Assembly: GCA_945861895.1 (NCBI GenBank)
Contig: CAMAWF010000021.1
Coordinates: 1 to 44,249, forward strand
DNA: 44,249 nt
Direction of reading: 5' to 3'
Origin: Rhizobium sp. Q54
GTDB taxonomy: Bacteria; Pseudomonadota; Alphaproteobacteria; Rhizobiales; Xanthobacteraceae
The number at the start of each line of letters is the position of its first letter. The stretch's first letter is position 1. The notes under the pieces are model-generated. The model was not told where the DNA came from. It saw only the letters and a program-made list of their open reading frames with translations, and did no database searches. Shown here one piece after another: positions 10,905-20,316 of this stretch. A program made the translations under genes and the position numbers.

Positions 10905-12260
10905 TCAATTCGCCTGCGGATCGTCTTCTTTGTACAGGTCTTCGCGCGATACCTTCGATTCGGCCACCCCGGCAAGTTCAAGGACGAAATCGACGACCTT
11001 TTCCTCATAGATCGGCGCGCGCACGCTGGCGATTGCGCCGGGGTTCTTCTGGTAATAATCCCAGATCTGCTGCTCCTGGCCGGGGAACTGGCGCACCCTT
11101 TCCACCATGGCGCGCCGCAGCTCCTCCTCGGTCACGTTAATGCTGTTTTTTTCGCCGATTTCGCCCAGCACGAGGCCGAGACGAACCCGCCGTTCGGCGA
11201 TCTTGCGGTAATCGGTCTTCGCCTTCTCCTCGGTGGTATCCTCGTCGGCAAAACTGCGGCCCGTGGATTCCAGTTCGCCGGTGACCGATTTCCAAACGCG
11301 GTCGAATTCATCCTCCACCAGCGACTGCGGAGGCTCGAATGTGTGTCGTTTATCCAGTTCGTCAAGGAGCGCGCGCTTGAGCTTGTGCCGCGACATCGTG
11401 GTGTGTTCGCGCGCCAGGCGCTCCTTGACGGCATCGCGAAGCTTGGCGAGGGAATCGAGGCCGAGCGACTTGGCGAAGGCGTCGTCAATCGTCACCACTC
11501 CCGGCGCCTCGATCGACTTGGCGGCAACCTCGAATACCGCGTCCTTGCCCGCCAGTTCCGCGTTCATGTAGTTTTTCGGGAAGGCGGATTTCACCGTGCG
11601 CGTCTCGCCCGCCGCAATGCCGACGAGCTGATCCTCGAAGCCGGGGATGAAGGTGCTGGAGCCCAGATGCACGGCGACATCTTCGCCGGTCCCGCCCTGG
11701 AACGGTTTGCCGTCGATGCTGCCGGTGAAGGAAATCGTCACGCGGTCGTCCTTCGCGGCCATGGCGCCTTCCGCCTTGGCGGAAAACGGCCGGTTCTGCT
11801 CGGCGATCTTCGCAATGCCTTGCTCAACATCGCTGTCGGCGACCTCGGTGACCAGCTTCGTGAGCTTGATCGCCTTGAAATCGGTGAGCTCGATAGTCGG
11901 CACGATCTCGATTGCGACGGTGTAGTCGAGATCGGTCTTGCCGGCGATGAGTTCCTCGACCGCGCTCTCCTCGGTCGGCAGCGTGACCTTCGGATCGGTC
12001 GCGAGCTTGAAGCCGCGGTCGCTGAAAATCTGCGCATTGGTCTCGCGCACCGCGGCTTCGATCGTCTCCGCCATCGCCGAGCGGCCATAGAGGCGCTGGA
12101 GGTGCGCGACCGGCACCTTGCCGGGGCGGAACCCATTGATGCGCACGCGATCCTTGAGTTCGTCGAGCCGCGCCGCGACCTTGGTCACCAGATCGGCGGC
12201 CGGAACCACCACGTGGAATTCGCGCTTGAGGCCGTCGGATAATGTTTCGGTTACCTGCAT
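10905..12260 (-). CDS. tig: Trigger factor, ribosome-associated chaperone
   Basis: A 451-residue chaperone that binds near the ribosome exit tunnel and carries peptidyl-prolyl isomerase activity. The N-terminal ribosome-binding domain contains the signature GFRPGKVP (residues 42-49). The FKBP-type domain (about 160-245) has [17 protein letters not shown] and [14 protein letters not shown]. The helical C-terminal chaperone arms follow, ending in an acidic tail. Length is normal. It is the first gene of the tig-clpP-clpX series on the minus strand, 105 bp downstream of tRNA-Leu. Confidence 0.97.
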   Translation of the reverse strand: MQVTETLSDGLKREFHVVVPAADLVTKVAARLDELKDRVRINGFRPGKVPVAHLQRLYGRSAMAETIEAAVRETNAQIFSDRGFKLATDPKVTLPTEESAVEELIAGKTDLDYTVAIEIVPTIELTDFKAIKLTKLVTEVADSDVEQGIAKIAEQNRPFSAKAEGAMAAKDDRVTISFTGSIDGKPFQGGTGEDVAVHLGSSTFIPGFEDQLVGIAAGETRTVKSAFPKNYMNAELAGKDAVFEVAAKSIEAPGVVTIDDAFAKSLGLDSLAKLRDAVKERLAREHTTMSRHKLKRALLDELDKRHTFEPPQSLVEDEFDRVWKSVTGELESTGRSFADEDTTEEKAKTDYRKIAERRVRLGLVLGEIGEKNSINVTEEELRRAMVERVRQFPGQEQQIWDYYQKNPGAIASVRAPIYEEKVVDFVLELAGVAESKVSREDLYKEDDPQAN

Positions 12261-12365
12261 GACTAATCTTCGTCTTTCATTGCGCCGGCCGTTTGTGGAA
12301 ACCGGCGTCGACCCGCCGGTCTATTTCTCAACGGGCAAAACTCATTGTACCGGTCTGCCTCGGCG

Positions 12366-12450
12366 TGGTGCGGGCGGAGGGACTCGAACCCCCACGACTT
12401 TCGTCACGGGAACCTAAATCCCGCGCGTCTACCAATTCCGCCACGCCCGC
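12366..12450 (-). tRNA. tRNA-Leu (TAG)
   Basis: An 85-nt class II tRNA on the minus strand with the long variable arm typical of leucine. The acceptor GCGGGCG pairs fully with CGCCCGC, the anticodon loop ATTTAGG carries TAG, the T arm GGGGGTTCGAGTCCCTC is normal, the discriminator is A and CCA is encoded. Confidence 0.96.
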
Positions 12451-12583
12451 AAAGGGCATCCCTGGCACCGCATTCCGTTGTTTTGCAGGGTACCCGCGTT
12501 TTCATCGAGAACGACGCGCTACCTGCCTGCGGGCGGCGCAGCTTATATCACTCACCTACCACGCAACAAAATAGGCCGCACGC

Positions 12584-14095
12584 TCAAGCTTCGCTACCCG
12601 TTTCGGCCTCGATTTCGGCAAACAGACCGCGATAGAGGCCCGGCAGCAGGTCGGGGATATCCTCGGCGATCAGGCCGGGGCCGAATTGCCTGGCAGCCTC
12701 GCCATGCAGCCAGACGGTGGCGGCCGCCGCCTCGAAGCCGGGCATGCCCTGCGCCAGCAGGCCGGCGATCATTCCGGCCAGCACGTCGCCCGATCCGGCT
12801 GTCGCCAGCCACGGCGGGGCATTGTCGGCGATGGCCGAGCGCCCGTCGGGGGCGGCGACAACGCTATCGGCGCCCTTGAGCACCACAATGGCCCCGCTTT
12901 CGCTGGCGGCTAGACGCGCTTTCTCAAGTTTTGAATGAACATTAGAACTTGAAGATATCTTGCTAAATAACCTTCCGAATTCCCCTTCGTGTGGCGTGAG
13001 AACCGTGGCACGGCCAGCGCGCTTTTTGATCCCCGACGCGAGCGCCGCCGGCGCATCCGCAAAGCCGGTCAGGGCGTCGGCGTCGAGCACCACCGCTGCC
13101 GTGCTGGCAAGCGCGGCCAGCACCATGTCGCACAGTGCACGCCCCACCCCGGCGCCGGGGCCCAGCACGACGCTTGTCACCCGTTTATCGGCCAGCAGTC
13201 CGGCCAGTTCCTGCGCGCCGTCCACGGGCCGCACCATGACCGCCAGATTTGCCGCCGCATTGACGGCCAGCGCCTCGCGCGGGCTAGCAATGGTCACCAG
13301 GCCCGCGCCCGCCCGCAGCGCCCCGCGCGCGGCAAGCCGGCCGGCGCCGGTGGCCGCTATCCCGCCGGAACCGATGACGGCGTGGCCGCGAGTGTATTTA
13401 TGCCCCTCGGCGCGCGGCAGCGGAAATAGACGCCGCCACAGAGCCGGCGCATTGGCAAACGTCAGCGGCCGGATGCGGTCGAGCACGGTGGCCGGAATGC
13501 CGATATCCGCCATGTGCACGCGGCCGCAATGCAGCCGCCCGGGCAGCAGCAGGTGGCCCGGCTTGCGGCGGAAGAACGTCACGGTCTCGTCCGCCTCGAC
13601 GGCCGCGCCCATCACCGCCCCGCTGGTGCCATTGATGCCGCTCGGCAGGTCGACCGCCACGACATGCGCGCGCGCCTGGTTTATCGCCGCGATCATCGCC
13701 CGCGCGGGACCCTCCACCGGCCGGTCGAGGCCGGCGCCGAACAGCGCATCGACGACGATGTCGGCGTCCGCCAAAGCCTCCGGCCTGGCCACCTCGACCG
13801 CACCGCTCCAGCGGCTGGCCGCAATCGCAGCGTCGCCCTGCATCCGCGCCGCCTCGCCCAGCAAATGCAGGCGCACGCCATAGCCGCGCTCGGCCAGCAG
13901 CCGCGCCGCGACGAAACCATCGCCGCCGTTGTTGCCGGGGCCGGCGACCACGGCCACGCGGCTGCCCGCGAACGCTGCGACGCAATCGGCCACCGCACGG
14001 CCGGCATTTTCCATCAGATCGATCCCGGCAATGCCGCCGGCAATCGCCAGCCGGTCGGCCTCCGCCATCTCAGCGTTGGTCAGCAGTTCGATCAT
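12584..14095 (-). CDS. nnr: Bifunctional NAD(P)HX epimerase / ADP-dependent dehydratase
   Basis: A 503-residue repair enzyme that restores damaged NAD(P)H hydrates. The N-terminal YjeF epimerase domain (about 1-210) has GPGNNGGDGFVAARLL. The C-terminal ribokinase-like dehydratase domain has TPHEGEFGRLF and the nucleotide-binding TAGSGDVLAGMIAG. The two domains are fused, as in E. coli YjeF/Nnr. ATG 14095 (MIELLTNAEMAEADRLA) is the family start; the open frame upstream to 14209 is Cys/Phe-rich and AT-richer and overlaps the glnB control region. It is divergent from glnB, a common arrangement in this order. Confidence 0.94.
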   Translation of the reverse strand: MIELLTNAEMAEADRLAIAGGIAGIDLMENAGRAVADCVAAFAGSRVAVVAGPGNNGGDGFVAARLLAERGYGVRLHLLGEAARMQGDAAIAASRWSGAVEVARPEALADADIVVDALFGAGLDRPVEGPARAMIAAINQARAHVVAVDLPSGINGTSGAVMGAAVEADETVTFFRRKPGHLLLPGRLHCGRVHMADIGIPATVLDRIRPLTFANAPALWRRLFPLPRAEGHKYTRGHAVIGSGGIAATGAGRLAARGALRAGAGLVTIASPREALAVNAAANLAVMVRPVDGAQELAGLLADKRVTSVVLGPGAGVGRALCDMVLAALASTAAVVLDADALTGFADAPAALASGIKKRAGRATVLTPHEGEFGRLFSKISSSSNVHSKLEKARLAASESGAIVVLKGADSVVAAPDGRSAIADNAPPWLATAGSGDVLAGMIAGLLAQGMPGFEAAAATVWLHGEAARQFGPGLIAEDIPDLLPGLYRGLFAEIEAETGSEA

Positions 14096-14190
14096 GGGGC
14101 GCAGGGTAACGGCGCCGCCCAGGGCCGACAAATTGGCGCAAAACGCCGCATTACCAGGGCAATAGCTCGACTGGACGAAATTTGGGCAGA

Positions 14191-14209
14191 TTGCACAATC
14201 ATTAGGCAA
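14191..14209. promoter_or_regulatory. Possible NtrC-type site upstream of glnB
   Basis: The inverted repeat TTGC..GCAA around TGCACAATCATTAGGCA has the 17-bp size of NtrC sites (TGCAC-N7-style ends) and lies about 100 bp upstream of the sigma-54 promoter, a usual distance for this activator. Only one half matches well, so this is tentative. Confidence 0.3.
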
Positions 14210-14292
14210 CTAAAATTTAGGCAGGCCCTTCCGCAAGCGCCAATCCGGCGGCTATCGTGTTGAGCGGCGGGGATATTTCCGGATTTTCCGGC

Positions 14293-14310
14293 TTGGCACG
14301 GGACCTGCAA
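14293..14310 (+). promoter_or_regulatory. Sigma-54 promoter of glnB-glnA
   Basis: TTGGCACGGGACCTGCAA matches the RpoN consensus (TGGCACG-N4-TTGCW). The invariant GG of the -24 element and GC of the -12 element are separated by exactly 10 bp. It lies 65 bp upstream of the glnB ATG in the correct direction. Such a promoter makes glnBA expression depend on NtrC under nitrogen limitation. Confidence 0.85.
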
Positions 14311-14329
14311 CCGCTAGCGCAATATGTAG

Positions 14330-14713
<384 letters not shown>

Positions 14714-14782
14714 ACCCGCGGGGGTCATGCTCGCGATTTCGTTTCAAGCATGGAATTTAATGAAAAAGGGGGAATGCAATCC

Positions 14783-16192
14783 ATGACGACGGCCAAAGAT
14801 GTCATGAAGATGATCAAGGACAGCGACGTGAAATACGTCGACTTCCGTTTTACCGATCCGCGCGGCAAGTGGCAGCACGTCACCTTCGACGTTTCGATGA
14901 TCGAGGAAGACACCTTCGCCGAAGGCCAGATGTTCGACGGCTCATCGATCGCGGGATGGAAGGCGATCAACGAGTCCGACATGAATTTGATGCCGGATCC
15001 GGCGAGCGCCACCATCGATCCGTTCTTCGCCGAGACCACGATGGTGCTGATCTGCGACGTGCTCGAGCCCACCACCGGCGAGCCCTACAACCGCGATCCC
15101 CGCAGCATCGCCAAGAAGGCGGAGGGCATGGTGAAGTCGATGGGCGTCGGCGACACCATCTTTTTCGGCCCGGAGGCCGAATTCTTCGTGTTCGACGACG
15201 TCAAGTTCAAGGCCGATCCCTACAACACCGGCTTCAAGCTCGACTCCGTGGAATTTCCGAGCAATTCCGATACCGAATATGAGGGCGGCAATCTTGGCCA
15301 CCGAATCGGAACCAAGAAGGGCTATTTCCCGGTGCCGCCGCAGGACTCAGTGCAGGACATGCGCTCGGAAATGCTCGGCGCCATGGCGCGCATGGGCTGC
15401 GCGGTCGAGAAGCATCATCACGAAGTGGCATCCGCCCAGCATGAACTCGGCTTGAAGTTCTCGCCGCTCACCGTGATGGCCGACCGCATGCAGATTTATA
15501 AATACTGCATCCATCAGGTCGCCCACATCTACGGCAAGACCGCGACCTTCATGCCGAAGCCGATCTACGGCGACAACGGCTCGGGCATGCACTGCCACCA
15601 GTCGATCTGGAAAGCCGGCAAGCCGGTCTTCGCCGGCAACAAATATGCCGACCTGTCGGAAACCTGCCTGTCCTACATCGCCGGCATCATCAAGCACGCC
15701 AAGACGATCAACGCCTTCACCAATCCGACCACCAATTCCTACAAGCGGCTGGTCCCCGGCTTCGAGGCGCCGGTGCTGCTCGCCTATTCGGCGCGCAACC
15801 GCTCGGCCTCCTGCCGCATCCCCTACACCACCAACCCGAAGGCCAAGCGCGTCGAGGTGCGTTTCCCAGATCCGTTGTGCAATCCGTATCTCGGCTTCGC
15901 GGCGATGACGATGGCGGGGCTCGACGGCATCAAGAACAAGCTGCATCCCGGCGACGCCATCGACAAGGATCTCTACGACCTGCCGCGGGCCGAGCTGAAG
16001 AAAATCCCGACGGTGTGCGGCTCGCTGCGCGAGGCGCTCATGCATCTCGAAAAGGACCATGAGTTCCTCAAGGCCGGCGGCGTGTTCGACGAAGACTTCA
16101 TCGCAAGCTACATCGAGCTGAAGATGACGGAAGTGATCCGCTTCGAGCACACCCCGCATCCAGTCGAGTTCGACATGTACTACTCGGCGTAA
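14783..16192 (+). CDS. glnA: Type I glutamine synthetase
   Basis: The 469-residue dodecameric enzyme that makes glutamine from glutamate and ammonia with [13 protein letters not shown] (residues 50-59) is the beta-Grasp signature, GPEAEFF and the substrate-binding histidines of GSGMHCHQS follow, and Tyr398 in DKDLYDLP is the adenylylation site used by GlnE. Length equals that of enterobacterial GSI. The start at 14783 ([11 protein letters not shown]) has AAGGGGGAA upstream; the open frame from 14750 adds 11 unlikely residues. It is expressed with glnB from the sigma-54 promoter and ends at a strong terminator. Confidence 0.98.
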   Translation: MTTAKDVMKMIKDSDVKYVDFRFTDPRGKWQHVTFDVSMIEEDTFAEGQMFDGSSIAGWKAINESDMNLMPDPASATIDPFFAETTMVLICDVLEPTTGEPYNRDPRSIAKKAEGMVKSMGVGDTIFFGPEAEFFVFDDVKFKADPYNTGFKLDSVEFPSNSDTEYEGGNLGHRIGTKKGYFPVPPQDSVQDMRSEMLGAMARMGCAVEKHHHEVASAQHELGLKFSPLTVMADRMQIYKYCIHQVAHIYGKTATFMPKPIYGDNGSGMHCHQSIWKAGKPVFAGNKYADLSETCLSYIAGIIKHAKTINAFTNPTTNSYKRLVPGFEAPVLLAYSARNRSASCRIPYTTNPKAKRVEVRFPDPLCNPYLGFAAMTMAGLDGIKNKLHPGDAIDKDLYDLPRAELKKIPTVCGSLREALMHLEKDHEFLKAGGVFDEDFIASYIELKMTEVIRFEHTPHPVEFDMYYSA

Positions 16193-16230
16193 GCGTTTCT
16201 CCCAATCGTCGCTGCCAAGTGATGCAACTT

Positions 16231-16265
16231 AACGGGCGCTCCCCGCGAGGAGTGCCCGTTTTTCA
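16231..16265 (+). terminator. Intrinsic terminator after glnA
   Basis: The GC-rich stem ACGGGCGCTCC / GGAGTGCCCGT (one mismatch, short CCGCGA loop) is followed by TTTTT. It lies about 40 bp after the glnA stop codon. Confidence 0.85.
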
Positions 16266-16597
16266 TTCAGACCGGCTGTCACCTGAACACACAAGCGCGT
16301 CAGCCAAAAGCCGGCGCACATGCACGCGCCGCCGGTCAATGTCGGCTATCGGGATAACAGCCGTCATCGCAATTAAACCGGATTACGTCCGCTTTTGATC
16401 GACATAAGCGGCCTTGGCCAACAGTCGGCGGGTTGCAAAATCGCTTTCAAATCCGCTGACCGACCCCCGCCAATTCGATATCCTGCAATCCGGCCATGGC
16501 TGCAGGGACCGCGCTTGGCGAGGGATTTTGAATATGATTCAGCCAGAGCTCTTGCAATAATTGTTTGGTTGCGGTCGAGGAACACAAGGAGGCTCAA
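16266..16597. other. Intergenic region without recognised features
   Basis: About 330 bp between the glnA terminator and the secreted-protein gene. I see no gene, tRNA or clear repeat. TATGAT near 16534 could be a -10 element for the following gene, but no matching -35 is evident. Confidence 0.4.
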
Positions 16598-18505
16598 TTG
16601 TTTCCGGCACGCCAGTTTGCTGCTGCTACGACAGCATTGCTGCCGATAGCAGGTGCATTTTTCGTCTTCTTTTTCTTAGCAGTGGACTCACGGGCCCAGG
16701 GTTCACCCGGCGTCTGCGAAGACGCGGCTGAGCTCGCAGTCTTGCCCTCGCCGGTCGCGCCGTGGAAGGGCGCGCCTTTGCGCGTTGTCTTCGCCGCGGA
16801 GAAGCCGCTCGCGGGCGAGTTTTCGCTGATCGCGCCCGATGGAAGCGTCGCCGCCAAATCGCGTGAGCGGCACGGCGGGCCACCGTATTTCTGGTTCGCC
16901 GAGGTCGCGTCGCCGGCCGTGGGCACGTGGCGCGCGACGCTCGCGCGCGACCGCGCCTCGGCCGAGTGCAGCACGATCACGCGCGAAATCGCCGTGCGCG
17001 ACGACGAGCCGCCGCCGCCGAGCGCGACGCCGGGGGGCGTCTGGCCCTTGCGCAATGCATGGAATCGCGCGACGGAAAATTTGTATTCTGCATGGATCGA
17101 GAAGCTCTTCGACGCGCCGCTCGACGCGGCGCCGTCGTGGCCGGCGCTGCATGAAGTGCTGCGCGATCGATCGCGCAATGTCCTGTTCAACCATTTGGGT
17201 CTCGGCGAAGACGAGATGGGGCTCATCATTCGCCCCGACTGCGCCGACCTTCCGTACTTTTTGCGCGCGTATTTCGCGTTCAAGATGGGGCTACCGTTCG
17301 GTTATTCGATCTGCTCGCGCGGCGGCGGCGGCGCGGCGCCCAAGTGCCCCACGTGGTCGAGCATTCAGAACCCTGAGGCGGGTCCCTCCCCGCCCAAACA
17401 AAAAACCGCGTCGAGCGGGCTTGCGGCGCAACGGCCGGGGCTCGCCGCGTCGTTCGGCCGTTATTTGCCGACCCTCGCCAACGGCGTCCATTCCGGATCC
17501 GGGCGAACGCTGGCGAGCGACGACAACACCGATTATTATCCCGTGCCGCTGACGCAGGAGACGCTGCGCCCGGGGACCGTGTACGCCGATCCCTTCGGGC
17601 ACGTTTTGATGATCACGCGGCGCGTGCCGCAGTCGGACGGCGCGGCAGGCGTCATTCTCGCGGTCGACGGGCAGCCCGACGGGACGGTCGCGCGGAAGCG
17701 ATTTTGGCGCGGCAATTTCTTGTTCGCCCAGGATCCCGTTCTCGGGAGCCCCGGGTTCAAGCGCTTCCGGCCGGTCGTGCGCGACAAGAACGGCGTCTTG
17801 CGGCGGCTGACCAACGACGAAATCGCGAAAAATCCGCAGTACGGCGATTATTCGCTCGATCAGTCGAAGCTCGGGAGCGAAGATTTTTACGATCGAATGG
17901 ATGACGTGATGTCGCCTGAGCCGCTCGATCCTTTGCGCGCGATAAAGGAGGCGATCACGTCGCTCGAAGAGCAAATGAAGGTGCGCGTGACGTCGGTTGA
18001 AAACGGGCGAAAGTTCCAGAACAGCGGGCGCGGTAACGCGGATATGCCGGACGGCGCGGCAATCTTCGAGACGATCGGCGCGTGGGAAGATTTCTCGACG
18101 CCGGCGCGCGATTTGCGTCTGTTGATCGCGCTTGATGTGGTGCGTGGGTTTCCGGATCGCGTCGCGCGGCGGCCCGAGCGGTACGCGATGCCGAAGGGCA
18201 AGAGCACTGCGGACGTGAAGGCCGAATTGCAGAGCGTGCTCGCGTCGGAGCTTCCAGCGCGCAAGTTTTCGTATACGCGCAGCGATGGCTCCGCGTGGAC
18301 GCTCGCGCTCAAAGACATGGCCGACCGCGCGGTGGATCTCGAGATGGCGTACAACCCGAACGACTGCGTCGAGCTGCGGTGGGGCGCGTTGGCCAAGAGC
18401 GACGAGGCGTCGACGTGTAAGCGATATGCGCCGTCGGCGCAGCGCGCGAAGATGACGAAGTACCGCATGTGGTTCCGCGAGCGGCGCCGGCCGCCGCGCG
18501 TTTAG
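16598..18505 (+). CDS. Secreted protein of unknown function, possible Cys/His hydrolase
   Basis: A 635-residue exported protein. The likely start is TTG 16598, since AAGGAGG at 16586-16592 is an ideal ribosome binding site and the result begins with a signal peptide (MFPARQF, then a hydrophobic run to about residue 30, cleavage near SRAQ-G). Residues about 45-135 look like a beta-rich domain. The central part has DCADLPYFLRAYFAF (Cys215), then PFGHVLMI (His335) and AVDGQPDG (Asp357), which recalls papain-fold NlpC/P60 or CHAP hydrolases, where Cys heads a helix and His lies on a beta strand. Other Cys (about 40, 124, 239, 250, 601, 617) may form disulfides. The C-terminal 200 residues are unassigned. 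Codon use (heavy GCG, TCG, CGC) differs in feel from glnA. I do not recognise the family; a wall, peptide or amide hydrolase is only a guess. Confidence 0.75.
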   Translation: MFPARQFAAATTALLPIAGAFFVFFFLAVDSRAQGSPGVCEDAAELAVLPSPVAPWKGAPLRVVFAAEKPLAGEFSLIAPDGSVAAKSRERHGGPPYFWFAEVASPAVGTWRATLARDRASAECSTITREIAVRDDEPPPPSATPGGVWPLRNAWNRATENLYSAWIEKLFDAPLDAAPSWPALHEVLRDRSRNVLFNHLGLGEDEMGLIIRPDCADLPYFLRAYFAFKMGLPFGYSICSRGGGGAAPKCPTWSSIQNPEAGPSPPKQKTASSGLAAQRPGLAASFGRYLPTLANGVHSGSGRTLASDDNTDYYPVPLTQETLRPGTVYADPFGHVLMITRRVPQSDGAAGVILAVDGQPDGTVARKRFWRGNFLFAQDPVLGSPGFKRFRPVVRDKNGVLRRLTNDEIAKNPQYGDYSLDQSKLGSEDFYDRMDDVMSPEPLDPLRAIKEAITSLEEQMKVRVTSVENGRKFQNSGRGNADMPDGAAIFETIGAWEDFSTPARDLRLLIALDVVRGFPDRVARRPERYAMPKGKSTADVKAELQSVLASELPARKFSYTRSDGSAWTLALKDMADRAVDLEMAYNPNDCVELRWGALAKSDEASTCKRYAPSAQRAKMTKYRMWFRERRRPPRV

Positions 18506-18556
18506 CAGCCGGTGCATGCCACAGAGGAAGTCGCGGAGCTTCGGCGAATGGGTCGA

Positions 18557-18793
18557 TCAGCCGACCAAAAGTATGATCGCCAGCAACAGCGCTACGCCCA
18601 CGGTGATGCCGGCGAACACCACCTGCCGGTGATGGCGCCTGGGGCCATAAACGCCCGCCGCGCGGCGCACGCGGATGATGTCGGCCTCGAACTCCTCCGA
18701 GGAGGAAAACGCGCAACCGAGCGCCACTCCGGCGCGCTGGGCGGCAAGCGCGAGGAAATCGGAACCGGCCGGATGACTCAGTATGCGCGACAT
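18557..18793 (-). CDS. Small hypothetical protein with C-terminal membrane segment
   Basis: A 78-residue frame ending in one strong hydrophobic segment (VVFAGITVGVALLLAIILLVG, about residues 57-78), so a tail-anchored or single-pass inner-membrane protein. The preceding part holds an Arg/His-rich stretch (RRAAGVYGPRRHHRQ) that would stay in the cytosol. The ribosome binding site is weak (GGCGGC). It is convergent to the secreted-protein gene and lies 73 bp downstream of the first diguanylate cyclase gene on the same strand. The opposite frame is less protein-like. No family is recognised. Confidence 0.5.
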   Translation of the reverse strand: MSRILSHPAGSDFLALAAQRAGVALGCAFSSSEEFEADIIRVRRAAGVYGPRRHHRQVVFAGITVGVALLLAIILLVG

Positions 18794-18866
18794 GCCGCCA
18801 TGCTAGCGCCGACTTGGTAAACGAGACGTTGCTTCGCCACCTGTCGGCGTGCCGCTGGCGTTTTTG

Positions 18867-20174
18867 TCATGTCGCGGACCAGCTATTGCGATGCAGCACG
18901 GCGGTCCGGGGCGGCCGGGCGCCGACATCGCCTGCAAGGCCGTGGGCGGCATTGCCGGCACGCGCCGCCGCGATCAGGCGCTCGGCGCTGCTCGGCGGCG
19001 ACATTTCATCGGCGGCGCAAATACGATTGCGGCCGTTTTTCTTGGCGCGATAGAGCGCGGCATCGGCGCGCGCGAGCAGGGCGTGGATATCGGCAACCGG
19101 ATCGGGCGAACAGGCCATGCCGATACTCACGCTGCCACCGATCGGCCGGCCGGCAAGCTGGATCGCCGCCGCCTCAAAATTGACCCGGATGCGCTCGGCG
19201 ATCTTTTCCGCAAGCTCGAGCGCGCCCGGCACGATGGCCGCGAATTCCTCTCCGCCGATGCGGCCGATGAGATCGCTCGCGCGCATGTTCGCGCGCGCGA
19301 TGTTTGCGAACAGGCGCAACACGTCGTCGCCGGCCGCGTGACCGAAGCGGTCGTTGATCGATTTGAAATGATCGAGATCGAACATCAGCACCGTGACCGG
19401 CTGCTGCCGCCGCGCCTGATGCGCGCACAGGCTCTTGGCTCCGTCAAGAAAAGCACGGCGGTTGATCAGGCCGGTAAGGTGATCGGTCGAGGCCGCGTTC
19501 TTGAGGACATGGACGTGATAGTCCTTCACCAGCAGCAGCACGATGAACGCGGTGCCGACCGTGTAGAGCATGGTTTCCAGCACGAACAGGCCGAACCAGC
19601 CGCCTGCGAACATCGATCCTCGCGCCTGCGGAGAAAACGCCTGCAAGACGAACGGCATGAGAAATATCGCCGCGTGCAGCAGCGGCACCACGATTGCCGC
19701 GCTACGCGAATAAAACGATTTGCGCCGCTCGCGCCAAAGCTCGCACGCCGTGAAGAACGCATAGACCGATGCAATGATTGCGCCGAGTACGATGCGCGAG
19801 CTTTCCTGATCGGCAAACAACGGCATTTGGCAGGCAATCAGCCATAGGATGGCGCCGGCGAGCGCCGCCAGCGGCAATATGCGCCGGCCGTGGAACAGTC
19901 GCACGCCGTTCCAGATCATCCCGCAGGCGACAAAAATAAGCGCGCCGGGAATTTCGGCCGGCACCGGCAACAGCGAAGCGGGCGCGCTCCAAAGCGCCAT
20001 CGACGAACCGCCGATGAGATAGGCCGTGCCCCACCAGGCGAGCGCGCGCATGCTGCGCTCCTGCAGCCAGGCGAAGATCAGAAAAAGCCCGAGCAATACG
20101 GCGATCGCGGTCGCGACAAATAGCAGCGTCGGGATATCCAGCGCGGTGGAAAACCCCGCGGATTGCGCGAACAT
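18867..20174 (-). CDS. Membrane diguanylate cyclase with inhibitory site
   Basis: A 435-residue enzyme making cyclic di-GMP from two GTP. The N-terminal half has about six membrane segments (first at 14-36, last near 196-217), followed by a GGDEF domain beginning at NAASTDHLTGLINRRAFLDG. The active-site loop is GGEEF (307-311), and RASD (298-301) lies exactly five residues before it, so the allosteric product-inhibition I-site RxxD is present. FDLDHFKSINDRFGHAAGD and ADAALYRAKKNGRNR complete the domain. The last 45 residues are a disordered Ala/Pro/Arg tail. It is paralogous to the next gene upstream and shares its architecture. The signal sensed is unknown. Confidence 0.92.
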   Translation of the reverse strand: MFAQSAGFSTALDIPTLLFVATAIAVLLGLFLIFAWLQERSMRALAWWGTAYLIGGSSMALWSAPASLLPVPAEIPGALIFVACGMIWNGVRLFHGRRILPLAALAGAILWLIACQMPLFADQESSRIVLGAIIASVYAFFTACELWRERRKSFYSRSAAIVVPLLHAAIFLMPFVLQAFSPQARGSMFAGGWFGLFVLETMLYTVGTAFIVLLLVKDYHVHVLKNAASTDHLTGLINRRAFLDGAKSLCAHQARRQQPVTVLMFDLDHFKSINDRFGHAAGDDVLRLFANIARANMRASDLIGRIGGEEFAAIVPGALELAEKIAERIRVNFEAAAIQLAGRPIGGSVSIGMACSPDPVADIHALLARADAALYRAKKNGRNRICAADEMSPPSSAERLIAAARAGNAAHGLAGDVGARPPRTAVLHRNSWSAT

Positions 20175-20316
20175 CGGCGCTCCAAACCGCCGCCCGTTTT
20201 TGCCAGGCGCAGGCGGGCAGCACTCATTCGGTACACGTACCCAATTGTCGAAAGCTTGCGCGGATCGGCGCAGATCGACGAAAGAAAACCGATAATTGAA
20301 ATTAAACCGTGCGCGA

